Part shown: one piece after another, positions 55,596 to 64,000 of the stretch
How positions within the stretch are numbered: the first letter of the stretch is position 1
How the letters are laid out: the number at the start of each line of letters is the position of its first letter
NCBI GenBank assembly: GCA_050331695.1
Contig: JBHJGP010000012.1
Location: 124,001 to 188,000, forward strand
Source: JBHJGP01 sp050331695
GTDB taxonomy: Bacteria > Pseudomonadota > Alphaproteobacteria > Geminicoccales > Geminicoccaceae
Length of the DNA stretch: 64,000 nucleotides
Direction: 5' to 3'
Translations under genes and position numbers: made by a program
The notes under the pieces: generated by a model
What the model was told of the DNA's origin: nothing
Database searches by the model: none
What the model saw: only the letters and a program-made list of their open reading frames with translations

Positions 55596-57314
55596 CTATC
55601 CATCGATCTGGTTCATGACCCGGTCAGCGGCAGCAACTTCACGCTCAACCTCGTCCGCCGAAGCGTCGATCGCCCGCTCCGACAATGATGAGCGCACGCG
55701 ATGACGGGTCGCATGCCTGGCACGGACCTCCAATATCATCGCGTAACGCGCAATCTCAGCGGTTTCATCACTGTGAGCCGAAATCGTTGGGTAGTGTTTC
55801 AACGTTTCGATCACCCCATCAAAACCTTGCCGCGTGAGATGGTCAATAATCGACGAAGTTTCAAGGGTGTTGCCGCGCGCATACCAATCGAGAAGGACGG
55901 CGAGGAAGCTGTCCAAAGTGGGATCCTCGAAACGAATTGCGCTCAACTCTTCGGCGAACCTTTCGATCAGGAGCGGTCTTGCCAACAGCGGATTCAGCAC
56001 CTCGGCCGCTCCGGTTTGCCGAGGTCTGAGATCGCTTTTCTGCCTCAGCGGCGAGACCTGCTTTTGAGGTCGTCCCGACAGGTTCCGTAGACGAAAGTAC
56101 CAGGCGTCGCCGTAGGCACGGCGCACATCCTCGTCCCGAATCGAGCCCTTCAGCTCTCGGACCCGGCGGTTCAGCACGGCCCGCTGATCGGCTCCACCGA
56201 CACGCGCCTCCCGGCTGATCGCCTCCCACAGAAAACGTTCAAGCGGCATGGCGTCGCTCAAGCGCCGGCTCAGCTCTTCGCCCTTTCCAGCCCTGATCAG
56301 GCTGTCCGGATCATCGCCGGCCTCGAGCACGGCGAAGCCGAGCATCCGCCCGGCCTGGATGGTTTCGAGCGCGATCTCGGCTGTCCTGGCCGCCGCCCTG
56401 ACCCCGGCGGCGTCGCCGTCCAGGCAGATCACCGGATTGTCGGCAAACCGCCAGAGAAGCTTGAGCTGTTCCGCGCTCACCGCCGTGCCGAGCGGCGCCA
56501 CACCATGGCCGAGCTCCGCCTGGTGGAGCGCGATCACGTCCGTATAGCCCTCCACCATGATCACAGGTTTGCCGCTGCGTCGGGCCGCTTTGGCCAGATC
56601 CGCACCGTAGAGAAGCTCGCGTTTGCGGAACGCCGGGCCCTCAGGCGAATTCAGATACTTCGCCTTCGCCTCGCCCAGCGTTCGGCCGCCAAAACCCACT
56701 ACCCGGCCCTGGGGATCTGCGATCGGAAAGATCAGCCGGTCACGAAACCGATCGTAGAGGGAACTATCATGCTCACTTCGCCCGCTGATGCCGGCGTCGA
56801 CAAGCTGATCGTCGCTGAAACCCTGCTTGGTCAGATGGCGGCTGAGCGTGTCGCGCCCATCGCCTGCATAGCCAAGTCGGAAAACCTCGATCGACGTTTC
56901 GTTGATCCCGCGACCGTCGAGATAGGCCCGCGCCCCGCCGCCTCCGTCCGATCGAAGGTTGCGGGCGAACCAAGAGGCTGCTTCGGCGAGCGCGTCCTTG
57001 AGTTCCTTGGCGCGCTCCGTTTCCGGCGATTTTTGGGCCAAAGGCTCTGGCAAGCCCGACAGTTCCGCGGCCCGCTTGACCGCCTCGACGAAGTCCAGAT
57101 TTTCGACCCCCATCAAGAAATCGATGGCGTTTCCATGCTCGTTGCAACCGAAGCAATGGTAGGTGCCGCGCGCTTCTGTGACGGTGAACGAGGGGGTTTT
57201 CTCTTGATGAAAGGGGCAGCGACCCCGCCAAAAGCTGCCGGCTCGCTGGAGCTTTACGTATCCTCCGACGATGTCGAGAATCGGTAGACGCGCTTTGAAG
57301 TCCGCTAGATCCAT
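55596..57314 (-). CDS. dnaG: DNA primase
   Basis: 572 residues, rather shorter than the usual ~600-640. The zinc finger is CPFHQEKTPSFTV followed by CFGCNEHGNAIDFLM. The TOPRIM core shows VIMVEGYTDVIALHQAEL and VICLDGDAAGVRAA. The C-terminal helicase-interaction domain is present but short. It makes RNA primers for replication. It lies 39 bases upstream of rpoD and 26 bases downstream of the yqeY-like gene. Confidence 0.95.
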   Translation of the reverse strand: MDLADFKARLPILDIVGGYVKLQRAGSFWRGRCPFHQEKTPSFTVTEARGTYHCFGCNEHGNAIDFLMGVENLDFVEAVKRAAELSGLPEPLAQKSPETERAKELKDALAEAASWFARNLRSDGGGGARAYLDGRGINETSIEVFRLGYAGDGRDTLSRHLTKQGFSDDQLVDAGISGRSEHDSSLYDRFRDRLIFPIADPQGRVVGFGGRTLGEAKAKYLNSPEGPAFRKRELLYGADLAKAARRSGKPVIMVEGYTDVIALHQAELGHGVAPLGTAVSAEQLKLLWRFADNPVICLDGDAAGVRAAARTAEIALETIQAGRMLGFAVLEAGDDPDSLIRAGKGEELSRRLSDAMPLERFLWEAISREARVGGADQRAVLNRRVRELKGSIRDEDVRRAYGDAWYFRLRNLSGRPQKQVSPLRQKSDLRPRQTGAAEVLNPLLARPLLIERFAEELSAIRFEDPTLDSFLAVLLDWYARGNTLETSSIIDHLTRQGFDGVIETLKHYPTISAHSDETAEIARYAMILEVRARHATRHRVRSSLSERAIDASADEVEREVAAADRVMNQIDG

Positions 57315-57340
57315 AGGAAGCCCGACGCGCCGATGTCTCG

Positions 57341-57793
57341 TCAGTGAAGCTTGGCGCAGATGACCCGTTTCGCCTTGCCGAAATCGACCCGGCCGGGATA
57401 GCGCTCCTTCAACAGGGCAACCACCTTGCCAGCGTCCCGCAACTGATGCGCCTCGGCTTCGTCGATGGCCTCGTCGACGGCCCGCTCGATTTCGTTCTCA
57501 TCCAACGGCGCCGGCAACAGGCGGGTCAGGATGTCGATTTCGGCCGCTTCCCGCTCGGCCAGCTCGAGCTGGCCGCAGTTTTCACAGCGCTGGATTTCGG
57601 CCCGCCGCTGTTGGACCATATCCCGAAGCATCAGGGTCAATTCGTGATCGCTGATATGGTCTCGGCCCGCCTGACGGGAACTCAGATCACGTTCCTCCAG
57701 AGCCGCCGCCACAAGGCGCAGCGTCGTCAGGGTCGGATGATCGTCCTTGGATGCCGCTTCGCGCAGCATGGCGTTGAGCTCGGAACGAAGCAT
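57341..57793 (-). CDS. yqeY: GatB/YqeY-domain protein
   Basis: 150 residues of the YqeY family: LRLVAAALEERDLSSRQAGRDHISDHELTLMLRDMVQQRRAEI, then AEREAAEIDILTRLLPAPLDENEIERAVDEAI. The family resembles the tRNA-binding tail of GatB and is thought to affect tRNA metabolism; the precise role is unknown. It takes the place occupied by rpsU in the macromolecular-synthesis operon of other bacteria. Divergent from carA. Confidence 0.9.
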   Translation of the reverse strand: MLRSELNAMLREAASKDDHPTLTTLRLVAAALEERDLSSRQAGRDHISDHELTLMLRDMVQQRRAEIQRCENCGQLELAEREAAEIDILTRLLPAPLDENEIERAVDEAIDEAEAHQLRDAGKVVALLKERYPGRVDFGKAKRVICAKLH

Positions 57794-57875
57794 GGATCTT
57801 GACCTCCGTAACCACTCCCGACCAGCAGATAGCTCGAGAGCCGGTACTAGATCGACCCCGCGAGGTGGGCCTTTC

Positions 57876-57904
57876 TTGACCTGGTGTCAAGCGCCGCGTA
57901 GAGC
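57876..57904 (+). promoter_or_regulatory. Possible sigma-70 promoter of carAB
   Basis: TTGACC (57876-57881) and TAGAGC (57899-57904) are 17 bases apart, about 50 bases before carA. The -10 box is weak. A short inverted repeat CTTGAC/GTCAAG surrounds the -35 element. Confidence 0.35.
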
Positions 57905-57953
57905 AACGGCGACCCGTCCTTCATCGCATATCGAGCCTTTTGGATCCACGCAA

Positions 57954-59090
57954 ATGGAGCAAGACGCCGCCCTCGTCCTCACCGACGGGATGGTTTGTTA
58001 CGGCTATGGTTTGGGCCGTGTAGGTCGAACGGTTGGCGAACTGGTGTTCAACACCGGTATGACGGGATATCAGGAAACCCTGACCGATCCGTCCTACGCC
58101 GGTCAGATCATCACCTTCACTTTCCCGCATATCGGCAATGTCGGGGCCAACGACGAAGACGAGGAGTGCCCGTCTGTCTTCGCTCGCGGCCTGGTCTTGC
58201 GCGCAACACCGACCCAGCCGTCGAACTATCGCAGCCTCACAAGTCTTGGCCTCTGGCTCGAGCGTCGAGACCTGATCGGCATTGCCGGTATCGATACAAG
58301 AGCGCTGACGCATCTTTTGCGCGAAAGCGGCGCCCAGACCGCCGGTCTGATCCACGGGCCCAATCTTGAGGGCGACATTGAAGCATTGCGCGCTGAGATG
58401 GCGGCTTGGGGCGGCATGGTTGGCCGGGATCTGGCGCGCGAGGTGACTTGCCGCCAACGCTACGATTGGGATCAGGGGCTCTGGCGTCACGGCGAGGGTT
58501 TTGCGCCGGGCGGCGGCGGAAAACATCGGGTCGTCGCGATCGATTATGGCGCCAAACGAAACATCCTGCGTCATCTTGCCGAGCGTGATCTGGAGGTGAT
58601 CGTCGTGCCGGCGACGGCGAGCGCCAGCGACATTCTCGATCTTGATCCCGGCGGCATTTTTCTTTCGAACGGGCCCGGTGATCCGGCCGCCACCGGTGAC
58701 TACGCGACGCCCGAACTGCAGGCCCTGATCAAAAGCGGCAAGCCCATGTTCGGCATCTGCCTGGGCCACCAATTGCTCGCCCGCGCGCTGGGCGCCGAAA
58801 CCCAGAAAATGCTTTTCGGCCATCACGGCGCCAATCATCCGGTCCAGGATCTGGCGACCGGTAAGGTCGAAATCACCAGCCAGAATCACGGCTTCACGGT
58901 TCAGCCGGACCGATTGCCCGAGGGTGTCGAGGTCTCACACAAATCCTTGTTCGACGGCACCGTCGAGGGTTTGAGCGTCCGAGATCGGCCGATCTTCTCG
59001 GTTCAGTATCATCCCGAGGCCTCCCCCGGTCCCCAGGACAGTGCTTACCTGTTCGATCGCTTCATCGATCGCCTGGACCAAGCCTTATAA
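57954..59090 (+). CDS. carA: Carbamoyl-phosphate synthase small subunit
   Basis: 378 residues. The glutamine amidotransferase domain has the nucleophile in GICLGHQLLARALG and the His-Glu pair in QYHPEASPGP; the N-terminal CPSase domain shows GMTGYQETLTDPSYAGQIITF. It releases ammonia from glutamine for CarB. ATG 57954 gives the canonical start; the frame is open further upstream without homology. Its TAA overlaps the carB ATG by one base. Confidence 0.96.
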   Translation: MEQDAALVLTDGMVCYGYGLGRVGRTVGELVFNTGMTGYQETLTDPSYAGQIITFTFPHIGNVGANDEDEECPSVFARGLVLRATPTQPSNYRSLTSLGLWLERRDLIGIAGIDTRALTHLLRESGAQTAGLIHGPNLEGDIEALRAEMAAWGGMVGRDLAREVTCRQRYDWDQGLWRHGEGFAPGGGGKHRVVAIDYGAKRNILRHLAERDLEVIVVPATASASDILDLDPGGIFLSNGPGDPAATGDYATPELQALIKSGKPMFGICLGHQLLARALGAETQKMLFGHHGANHPVQDLATGKVEITSQNHGFTVQPDRLPEGVEVSHKSLFDGTVEGLSVRDRPIFSVQYHPEASPGPQDSAYLFDRFIDRLDQAL

Positions 59091-62000
59091 TGCCCCGGCG
59101 CGATGATCTCTCGTCGATCCTGGTGATCGGCGCCGGGCCGATCGTGATCGGGCAGGCTTGTGAGTTCGACTATTCGGGCACCCAGGCGATCAAGGCGCTC
59201 AAGGACGAAGGCTACCGGGTGGTTTTGATCAATTCCAACCCGGCGACGATCATGACCGATCCGAACATGGTCGATGCCACTTACGTCGAACCGATTACGC
59301 CGGAGGTGGTCGCCAAGATCATCGCCAAGGAACGACCCGACGCGTGTCTCGCCACCATGGGCGGGCAGACCGCGCTCAACGTCGCCAAACGGTTGGCCGA
59401 GGACGGCACGTTCGATCGCGCCGGCGTCGAGTTGATCGGTGCCAACAGGGAAGCCATCGACAAGGCCGAGGACCGGGACTTGTTCCGCCAGGCGATGGCG
59501 CGGATCGACCTGGCCATGCCGAAAAGCGTTCGCGTACGGAATCTGAACGAGGCTCGCGAAGCGCTGGAGGTCACCGGCCTGCCGGCGATCATTCGCCCGA
59601 GCTTCACGCTCGGTGGGACCGGCGGCGGCATCGCTTACAATCAAAGCGAGTTTGAGGAGATCGCGGCAAGCGGCCTGGACGCCTCACCGATCAGCGAGAT
59701 CGCGGTCGAGGAATCGGTTCTGGGCTGGAAAGAGTTCGAGATGGAGGTGATCCGCGACCGCGCCGACAACTGCATCATCGTCTGCTCGATCGAAAACGTC
59801 GATCCGATGGGGGTGCATACCGGCGACAGCGTCACCGTGGCGCCGGCGCTGACGCTGACCGACCGCGAATATCAGCGGATGAGAAATGCCTCGATCGCGG
59901 TTCTGCGGGAAATCGGCGTCGAGACCGGCGGCTCGAACGTCCAGTTCGCGATCAATCCGGCTGACGGCCGGATGGTCGTCATCGAGATGAACCCGAGGGT
60001 GTCACGATCCTCGGCTCTGGCCTCCAAGGCTACGGGCTTTCCGATCGCCAAGATCGCGGCCAAGCTGGCGGTCGGCTACACGCTCGACGAATTGGACAAT
60101 GACATCACCGGCATGACGCCCGCCAGCTTCGAGCCGGTGATCGACTATGTCGTCACCAAGATCCCCCGCTTCGCCTTTGAGAAGTTCCCCGAAGCCGATC
60201 CCGTCCTGACCACGCAGATGAAGTCCGTGGGTGAAGCCATGGCGATCGGCCAGACGTTCGCCGAGAGCCTGCAAAAGGCGTTGAGATCGCTCGAGACCGG
60301 GCTCGACGGGTTCAACCCCTGGCCGGTCGACGCCGGCGACGAGCCAGACGCGCGGAAAGAGGCCCTTTTGGCGGCGCTGGGCCGCCCGCTGCCCGAACGC
60401 CTCTTGGTCGTCGCGGAGGCGTTCCGGGCTGGCCTCACGATCGAGGCCGTCTTTGGCGCGACCTCCATTGATCCCTGGTTTTTGTCCGAGATCAGGGATC
60501 TCATGGTGGTCGAGGCCGAGATCCAAACCCGAGGTCTGCCCCATGATGCGGCGGGATTGGCGCGGCTGAAGAGCTTGGGATTCTCTGACGCCCGTCTGGC
60601 GTCGATCGCGGGCTTGAGCGCGGCCGAGGTGGCGGAACGAAGACAGGCCCTGGGTGTCAAGCCGATCTACCGCCGGATCGACACCTGCGCCGGCGAATTC
60701 CCGTCACCGACGCCCTATCTTTACGGCGTCTACGAGGCGGGCACGACCGCCGACGGCAAGCTGGCCTGCGAGGCCCGACCAACAAATCGGCGCAAGGTCT
60801 TGATCCTCGGCGGCGGCCCCAACCGCATCGGTCAGGGTATCGAGTTCGACTATTGCTGCGTGCAGGCGGTGCTGGCCCTTCGCGAAGCCGGCTTCGAGAC
60901 GATCATGATCAACTGCAATCCGGAAACGGTCTCGACCGACTACGACACCGCCGACCGCCTCTATTTCGAGCCGATGGCGGACGAAGACGTGGTCGCGGTC
61001 TGCCTGCGCGAGGCGAACGCCGGCGAGCTTGTCGGCGCGATCGTTCAACTGGGCGGCCAGACGCCGCTCAAACTGGTGAATGCCCTGGTCGCCAACGGCA
61101 TCACCATCCTGGGCACACCACCGGACGCGCTTGACCTCGCCGAGGACCGTGAGCGCTTCAAGGCGCTGTTGCACGAGCATGATCTTCAACAGCCGGCGAA
61201 CGCCATCTGTGATGCCAGCGCCGACCTTGCGGCCGCCGCGGGTGCGCTCGGCTATCCGCTGGTGATGAGGCCATCCTTCGTGCTCGGTGGCCGGGCGATG
61301 CGTATTGTCCACAACGCCGGCGACGTCGCCGCTTTCGAGGCGGATCTGGACCACGACACCAAGGGAGGCCCGATCCTCCTGGACCGCTATCTGGAAAATG
61401 CGATCGAGGTCGACGTCGACGTGCTGGCCGATGGCGAACGGGTCGAGGTCGCCGGGATCATGGAGCATATCGAGCAGGCCGGCATTCATTCCGGCGACAG
61501 CGCCTGTTCGCTGCCGGCATACTCCCTGAGCCCGCCGGTCCTCGACGATATCCGCCGACACGCCGACATACTGGCTCGCTCGCTGGGGGTTCGAGGGCTG
61601 ATGAACCTGCAGCTCGCGGTCAAGGACGACCGGGTCTACGTGCTGGAGGTCAATCCCCGGGCGAGCCGGACGGTGCCGTTCGTGGCTAAGGCTATCGGCC
61701 GGCCACTGGCTAAGATCGCCGCCCGGATCATGGTGGGCGAAAGGCTTGGTGACATTTGGCAGGCGCCGCCGGAGGCTCCCCATGTGGCGGTGAAGGAAGC
61801 CGTTTTTCCGTTCGCCCGCTTTCCGAAAGTGGACCTTCTTCTGGGGCCGGAGATGAAATCAACCGGCGAGGTCATGGGTCTGGACCGGGATTTCGGCATG
61901 GCCTTCGCCAAATCGCAGATCGCGGCCGGCGCCGCGTTGCCCAAGGCTGGTGCGGTGTTCGTTTCGGTTCGCGACGCTGACAAGAATGCCGCCGTCGCCT

Positions 62001-62350
62001 GCGGCCAGAGGCTGATCGGGCTCGGTTTTTCGCTGATCGCGACCCGTGGGACCGCCGCCGCATTGAAGGCGAGCGGGCTCGAGGTGGAGACCGTCAAAAA
62101 GGTGTTCGAGGGCCGCCCGCACATCGTCGATCTGCTTACGGATGGAAAGGTGTCGATGGTCATCAACACCACCGAAGGCGGCCAAGCGATCAAGGACAGT
62201 TTCTCGTTAAGGCGCGCCGCGCTTACCGCCCAAGTTCCCTATTACACCACCGTTGCCGGTGCCAATGCGGCGGTGCAGGCGATCGAGGCACTCGCCCGTT
62301 CGAGCCTTGATGTGACCCCGTTGCAATCATATGCGGCCTCATTACATTAA
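59090..62350 (+). CDS. carB: Carbamoyl-phosphate synthase large subunit
   Basis: 1,086 residues. Two homologous ATP-grasp halves are visible: the first with LVIGAGPIVIGQACEFDYSG and the second with LILGGGPNRIGQGIEFDYCC. The C-terminal methylglyoxal-synthase-like domain (ATRGTAAALKASGLEVETV, MVINTTEGGQAI) binds allosteric effectors. It makes carbamoyl phosphate for arginine and pyrimidine synthesis. The start overlaps the carA stop (TAATG), so translation is coupled. Confidence 0.97.
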   Translation: MPRRDDLSSILVIGAGPIVIGQACEFDYSGTQAIKALKDEGYRVVLINSNPATIMTDPNMVDATYVEPITPEVVAKIIAKERPDACLATMGGQTALNVAKRLAEDGTFDRAGVELIGANREAIDKAEDRDLFRQAMARIDLAMPKSVRVRNLNEAREALEVTGLPAIIRPSFTLGGTGGGIAYNQSEFEEIAASGLDASPISEIAVEESVLGWKEFEMEVIRDRADNCIIVCSIENVDPMGVHTGDSVTVAPALTLTDREYQRMRNASIAVLREIGVETGGSNVQFAINPADGRMVVIEMNPRVSRSSALASKATGFPIAKIAAKLAVGYTLDELDNDITGMTPASFEPVIDYVVTKIPRFAFEKFPEADPVLTTQMKSVGEAMAIGQTFAESLQKALRSLETGLDGFNPWPVDAGDEPDARKEALLAALGRPLPERLLVVAEAFRAGLTIEAVFGATSIDPWFLSEIRDLMVVEAEIQTRGLPHDAAGLARLKSLGFSDARLASIAGLSAAEVAERRQALGVKPIYRRIDTCAGEFPSPTPYLYGVYEAGTTADGKLACEARPTNRRKVLILGGGPNRIGQGIEFDYCCVQAVLALREAGFETIMINCNPETVSTDYDTADRLYFEPMADEDVVAVCLREANAGELVGAIVQLGGQTPLKLVNALVANGITILGTPPDALDLAEDRERFKALLHEHDLQQPANAICDASADLAAAAGALGYPLVMRPSFVLGGRAMRIVHNAGDVAAFEADLDHDTKGGPILLDRYLENAIEVDVDVLADGERVEVAGIMEHIEQAGIHSGDSACSLPAYSLSPPVLDDIRRHADILARSLGVRGLMNLQLAVKDDRVYVLEVNPRASRTVPFVAKAIGRPLAKIAARIMVGERLGDIWQAPPEAPHVAVKEAVFPFARFPKVDLLLGPEMKSTGEVMGLDRDFGMAFAKSQIAAGAALPKAGAVFVSVRDADKNAAVACGQRLIGLGFSLIATRGTAAALKASGLEVETVKKVFEGRPHIVDLLTDGKVSMVINTTEGGQAIKDSFSLRRAALTAQVPYYTTVAGANAAVQAIEALARSSLDVTPLQSYAASLH

Positions 62351-62418
62351 ATACCTTGGTTGAACGGTCACTCAATGATCGACATCAAATACGACCACCC
62401 TCTTGAGGCATTCCGGCC

Positions 62419-62895
62419 ATGCAGGAAAAGATCCCGATGACGCCGGACGGGTATGCCCGTCTGGAAGATGAGCTCAAACGTCTGAAAAGTGTCGAGCGCC
62501 CCGCCGTTATCAAAGCCATCGCGGAGGCGCGCGAACACGGCGATCTCTCGGAGAACGCCGAGTATCATGCCGCGCGTGAACGCCAAGGGTTCATTGAGGG
62601 TCGTGTTCTCGAGATCGAACACAAACTTTCGGTCGCCGAGGTCATCGACATTGCCAAACAAAACGGCAGCAAGGTGATGTTTGGGGCCAAAGTCAAACTG
62701 GTCGACGAGGAGACCGACAAGGAGACGCTCTACCAGATCGTGGGGCCTGAGGAATCTGAGATCGAAAACGGTCGATTGTCGATCCACTCGCCGGTGGCTC
62801 AGGCGCTGATCGGCAAAGAGGCTGGCGATTCCGTGGAAGTGACGACCCCGCGGGGCACCCGCTACTTCGAGATCCTCGACGTCGCTTACGGCTGA
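62419..62895 (+). CDS. greA: Transcription elongation factor GreA
   Basis: 158 residues. The N-terminal coiled coil has the start MTPDGYARLEDELKRLKSVERP and the tip acidic pair in GDLSENAEYHAARERQGF, which stimulates cleavage by RNA polymerase. The C-terminal FKBP-like domain ends TTPRGTRYFEILDVAYG. It rescues backtracked RNA polymerase. It follows carB at 68 bases, a common arrangement in alphaproteobacteria. Confidence 0.96.
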   Translation: MQEKIPMTPDGYARLEDELKRLKSVERPAVIKAIAEAREHGDLSENAEYHAARERQGFIEGRVLEIEHKLSVAEVIDIAKQNGSKVMFGAKVKLVDEETDKETLYQIVGPEESEIENGRLSIHSPVAQALIGKEAGDSVEVTTPRGTRYFEILDVAYG

Positions 62896-62995
62896 AATCC
62901 GAGCGTCGGGTCCCAGGTCTGAGACGGCGCTAGCCGAGCCTACGGTCTGGGCGCTTCTTGATGATCGGCCCGGCCACGCCACGCAGGCCCGGGGC

Positions 62996-63937
62996 GTGGC
63001 CGAGTCTCTCGGCTGGGACCATCAGCTCAAGCCCCTCCACTACCGTCCTGGCGCGGAATGGCTCGCACCTATTTTGGGCGCGAGCCTCTTGCATCTTAAG
63101 GCGTCGGCACGGAATCAATTTCGCGGACCCCTGCCCGACATCGTCATCGCCGCCGGCCGTCGAACCGAAACGGCAGCCCGCTGGATCAAGAACCGGAGCC
63201 GCGGCCGGACGGTGGTCATCTATCTGATGCAGCCGGCTTGGAAACGGGGCATCGATCTCTCGATCGTACCGAGCCATGACCAACCCGCTGCCAGCGATGG
63301 CGTGATGACGACGCTGGGACCACCGCACCGCTTGACCCGGGCCGTGATCTCGAACGCTGCTCGCCAAGTGACACGACAATTGGAGGATAGCAGCCGCCCA
63401 CAAATCGCCGTGCTGGTGGGTGGCAGCAGTAAACGCGCGGTTTTCGATCGCGGCGAAGCGGAGCGCCTCGTTCGCCAGGTGCGCGATCTCGCCGGCCGCT
63501 TGGACGCCGAGCTTCTTGTGACCACCAGCCGGCGCACAGGTGTGGCTCAAAGCGACTATCTGAAGCGAGCTTTGCAGCCCCGGCTCTTTCATGGGTTCGG
63601 CAGCGAGGGCCCCAATCCTTATCCGGGCCTCCTAGGTCTGGCTTCTCGGGTCGTGGTCACCAGCGACAGTGCCTCGATGATGGCCGAGGCTTGTTTCGCC
63701 GGCGTGCCTGTCCATTTGTTCGATGTGAAAGGCACGCCTGCCAAGCTCAAGACCCTGGCGACTGGCTTGGAGGACGGCGGTTGGATCCGCCCCTGGACGG
63801 ATGAGGGGGCCAGCCTACCTCCGCCGCTTGACGTGAAGGAAGATGCGGCCCAGGCCATTCGTCGGCTTTGGACCAACCGGCAAACCCAACCGAACTGGCC
63901 TCATTCGATATCACGGTCTAGAACCTCGCTCGACTGA
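62996..63937 (+). CDS. ELM1-family protein (mitochondrial fission ELM1-like)
   Basis: 313 residues from GTG 62996. The sequence matches the ELM1 family: ESLGWDHQLKPLHYRPGAEW, PDIVIAAGRRTETAARWIKN, IAVLVGGSSKR, VVTSDSASMMAEACFAGVPVHLFDVKG. The fold resembles glycosyltransferase GT-B. Homology clearly reaches upstream (VWALLDDRPGHATQARG), but that frame has no ATG, GTG or TTG between 62996 and the preceding stop. The real start is therefore unclear (see findings). Function in bacteria is not known. Confidence 0.83.
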   Translation: MAESLGWDHQLKPLHYRPGAEWLAPILGASLLHLKASARNQFRGPLPDIVIAAGRRTETAARWIKNRSRGRTVVIYLMQPAWKRGIDLSIVPSHDQPAASDGVMTTLGPPHRLTRAVISNAARQVTRQLEDSSRPQIAVLVGGSSKRAVFDRGEAERLVRQVRDLAGRLDAELLVTTSRRTGVAQSDYLKRALQPRLFHGFGSEGPNPYPGLLGLASRVVVTSDSASMMAEACFAGVPVHLFDVKGTPAKLKTLATGLEDGGWIRPWTDEGASLPPPLDVKEDAAQAIRRLWTNRQTQPNWPHSISRSRTSLD

Positions 63938-63962
63938 CCAAACCGAAGGGGTGCTGCCGGCG

Positions 63963-64000
63963 ATGGCAAAGCGTCACGTTCATCTGGTGATCATCGGCTC
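63963..64000 (+). CDS. trxB: Partial gene, probably thioredoxin reductase
   Basis: Only the first twelve codons are in the window: MAKRHVHLVIIG followed by a partial Ser codon. The start of an FAD-binding Rossmann fold (hydrophobic strand VHLVIIGS leading to GxGxxG) is evident; in this position TrxB is likely, but other flavoprotein reductases fit. The gene runs off the right edge. Confidence 0.5.
   Translation, partial: MAKRHVHLVIIG

Overview
The window is a gene-dense, high-GC chromosomal segment from an alphaproteobacterium, probably a Rhodospirillales-like, free-living aerobe. Evidence: a two-piece, circularly permuted tmRNA gene (46745-47013); an NDUFS4-type complex I accessory protein; an alphaproteobacterial SspB; the atpHAGDC operon without the F0 genes; the hflK-hflC-DUF2065-degP cluster; the yqeY-dnaG-rpoD cluster divergent from carAB; and a sigma-54 promoter in front of glnB-glnA. 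I see no prophage, insertion sequence or CRISPR array.

Layout. 1-1.8 kb: a decayed LysR regulator, an EamA exporter and a small unknown gene. 1.8-5.6 kb: tRNA-His, then a nitrogen-assimilation block (PII protein, glutamine synthetase, and a second glutamine-synthetase-like protein that has lost key metal ligands). 5.6-11.5 kb: acyl-CoA thioesterase, parE, an isochorismatase-family hydrolase, then DEAD-box helicase / RAM-domain protein / Nudix hydrolase / NDUFS4-like protein and tRNA-Arg. 11.6-18.3 kb: accessory-looking genes (winged-helix TPR regulator, secreted calcium-binding repeat protein, cupin, VOC protein, two exported proteins). 18.3-21.8 kb: ilvBHC for branched-chain amino acids. 22-31 kb: patatin with a cyclic-nucleotide-binding-like domain, miaA and serB (divergent, overlapping start codons), HflK/HflC and DegP, and the Fe-S carrier Mrp. 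31-33.1 kb: a catabolic-type reductive dehalogenase cut by one in-frame TAA. 33.2-38.1 kb: F1 ATP synthase genes. 38.3-44.7 kb: priA, xerC and an AsmA-family gene cut by one in-frame TAG. 44.7-50.7 kb: fumC, sspB, ssrA, thyX and several small envelope proteins. 50.7-53.4 kb: a sodium:solute symporter and a CAU-anticodon tRNA. 53.5-64 kb: rpoD, dnaG, yqeY, carA, carB, greA, an ELM1-family protein and the start of a probable thioredoxin reductase.

Most of the window is housekeeping. The points most worth a second look are the glutamine-synthetase-like putative pseudoenzyme next to glnBA, the perfect 26-bp palindrome touching the sigma-54 promoter of glnB, the two long genes that each carry a single in-frame stop, and a handful of small genes of unknown function. 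All family calls come from reading motifs in the translations; no database search was run.
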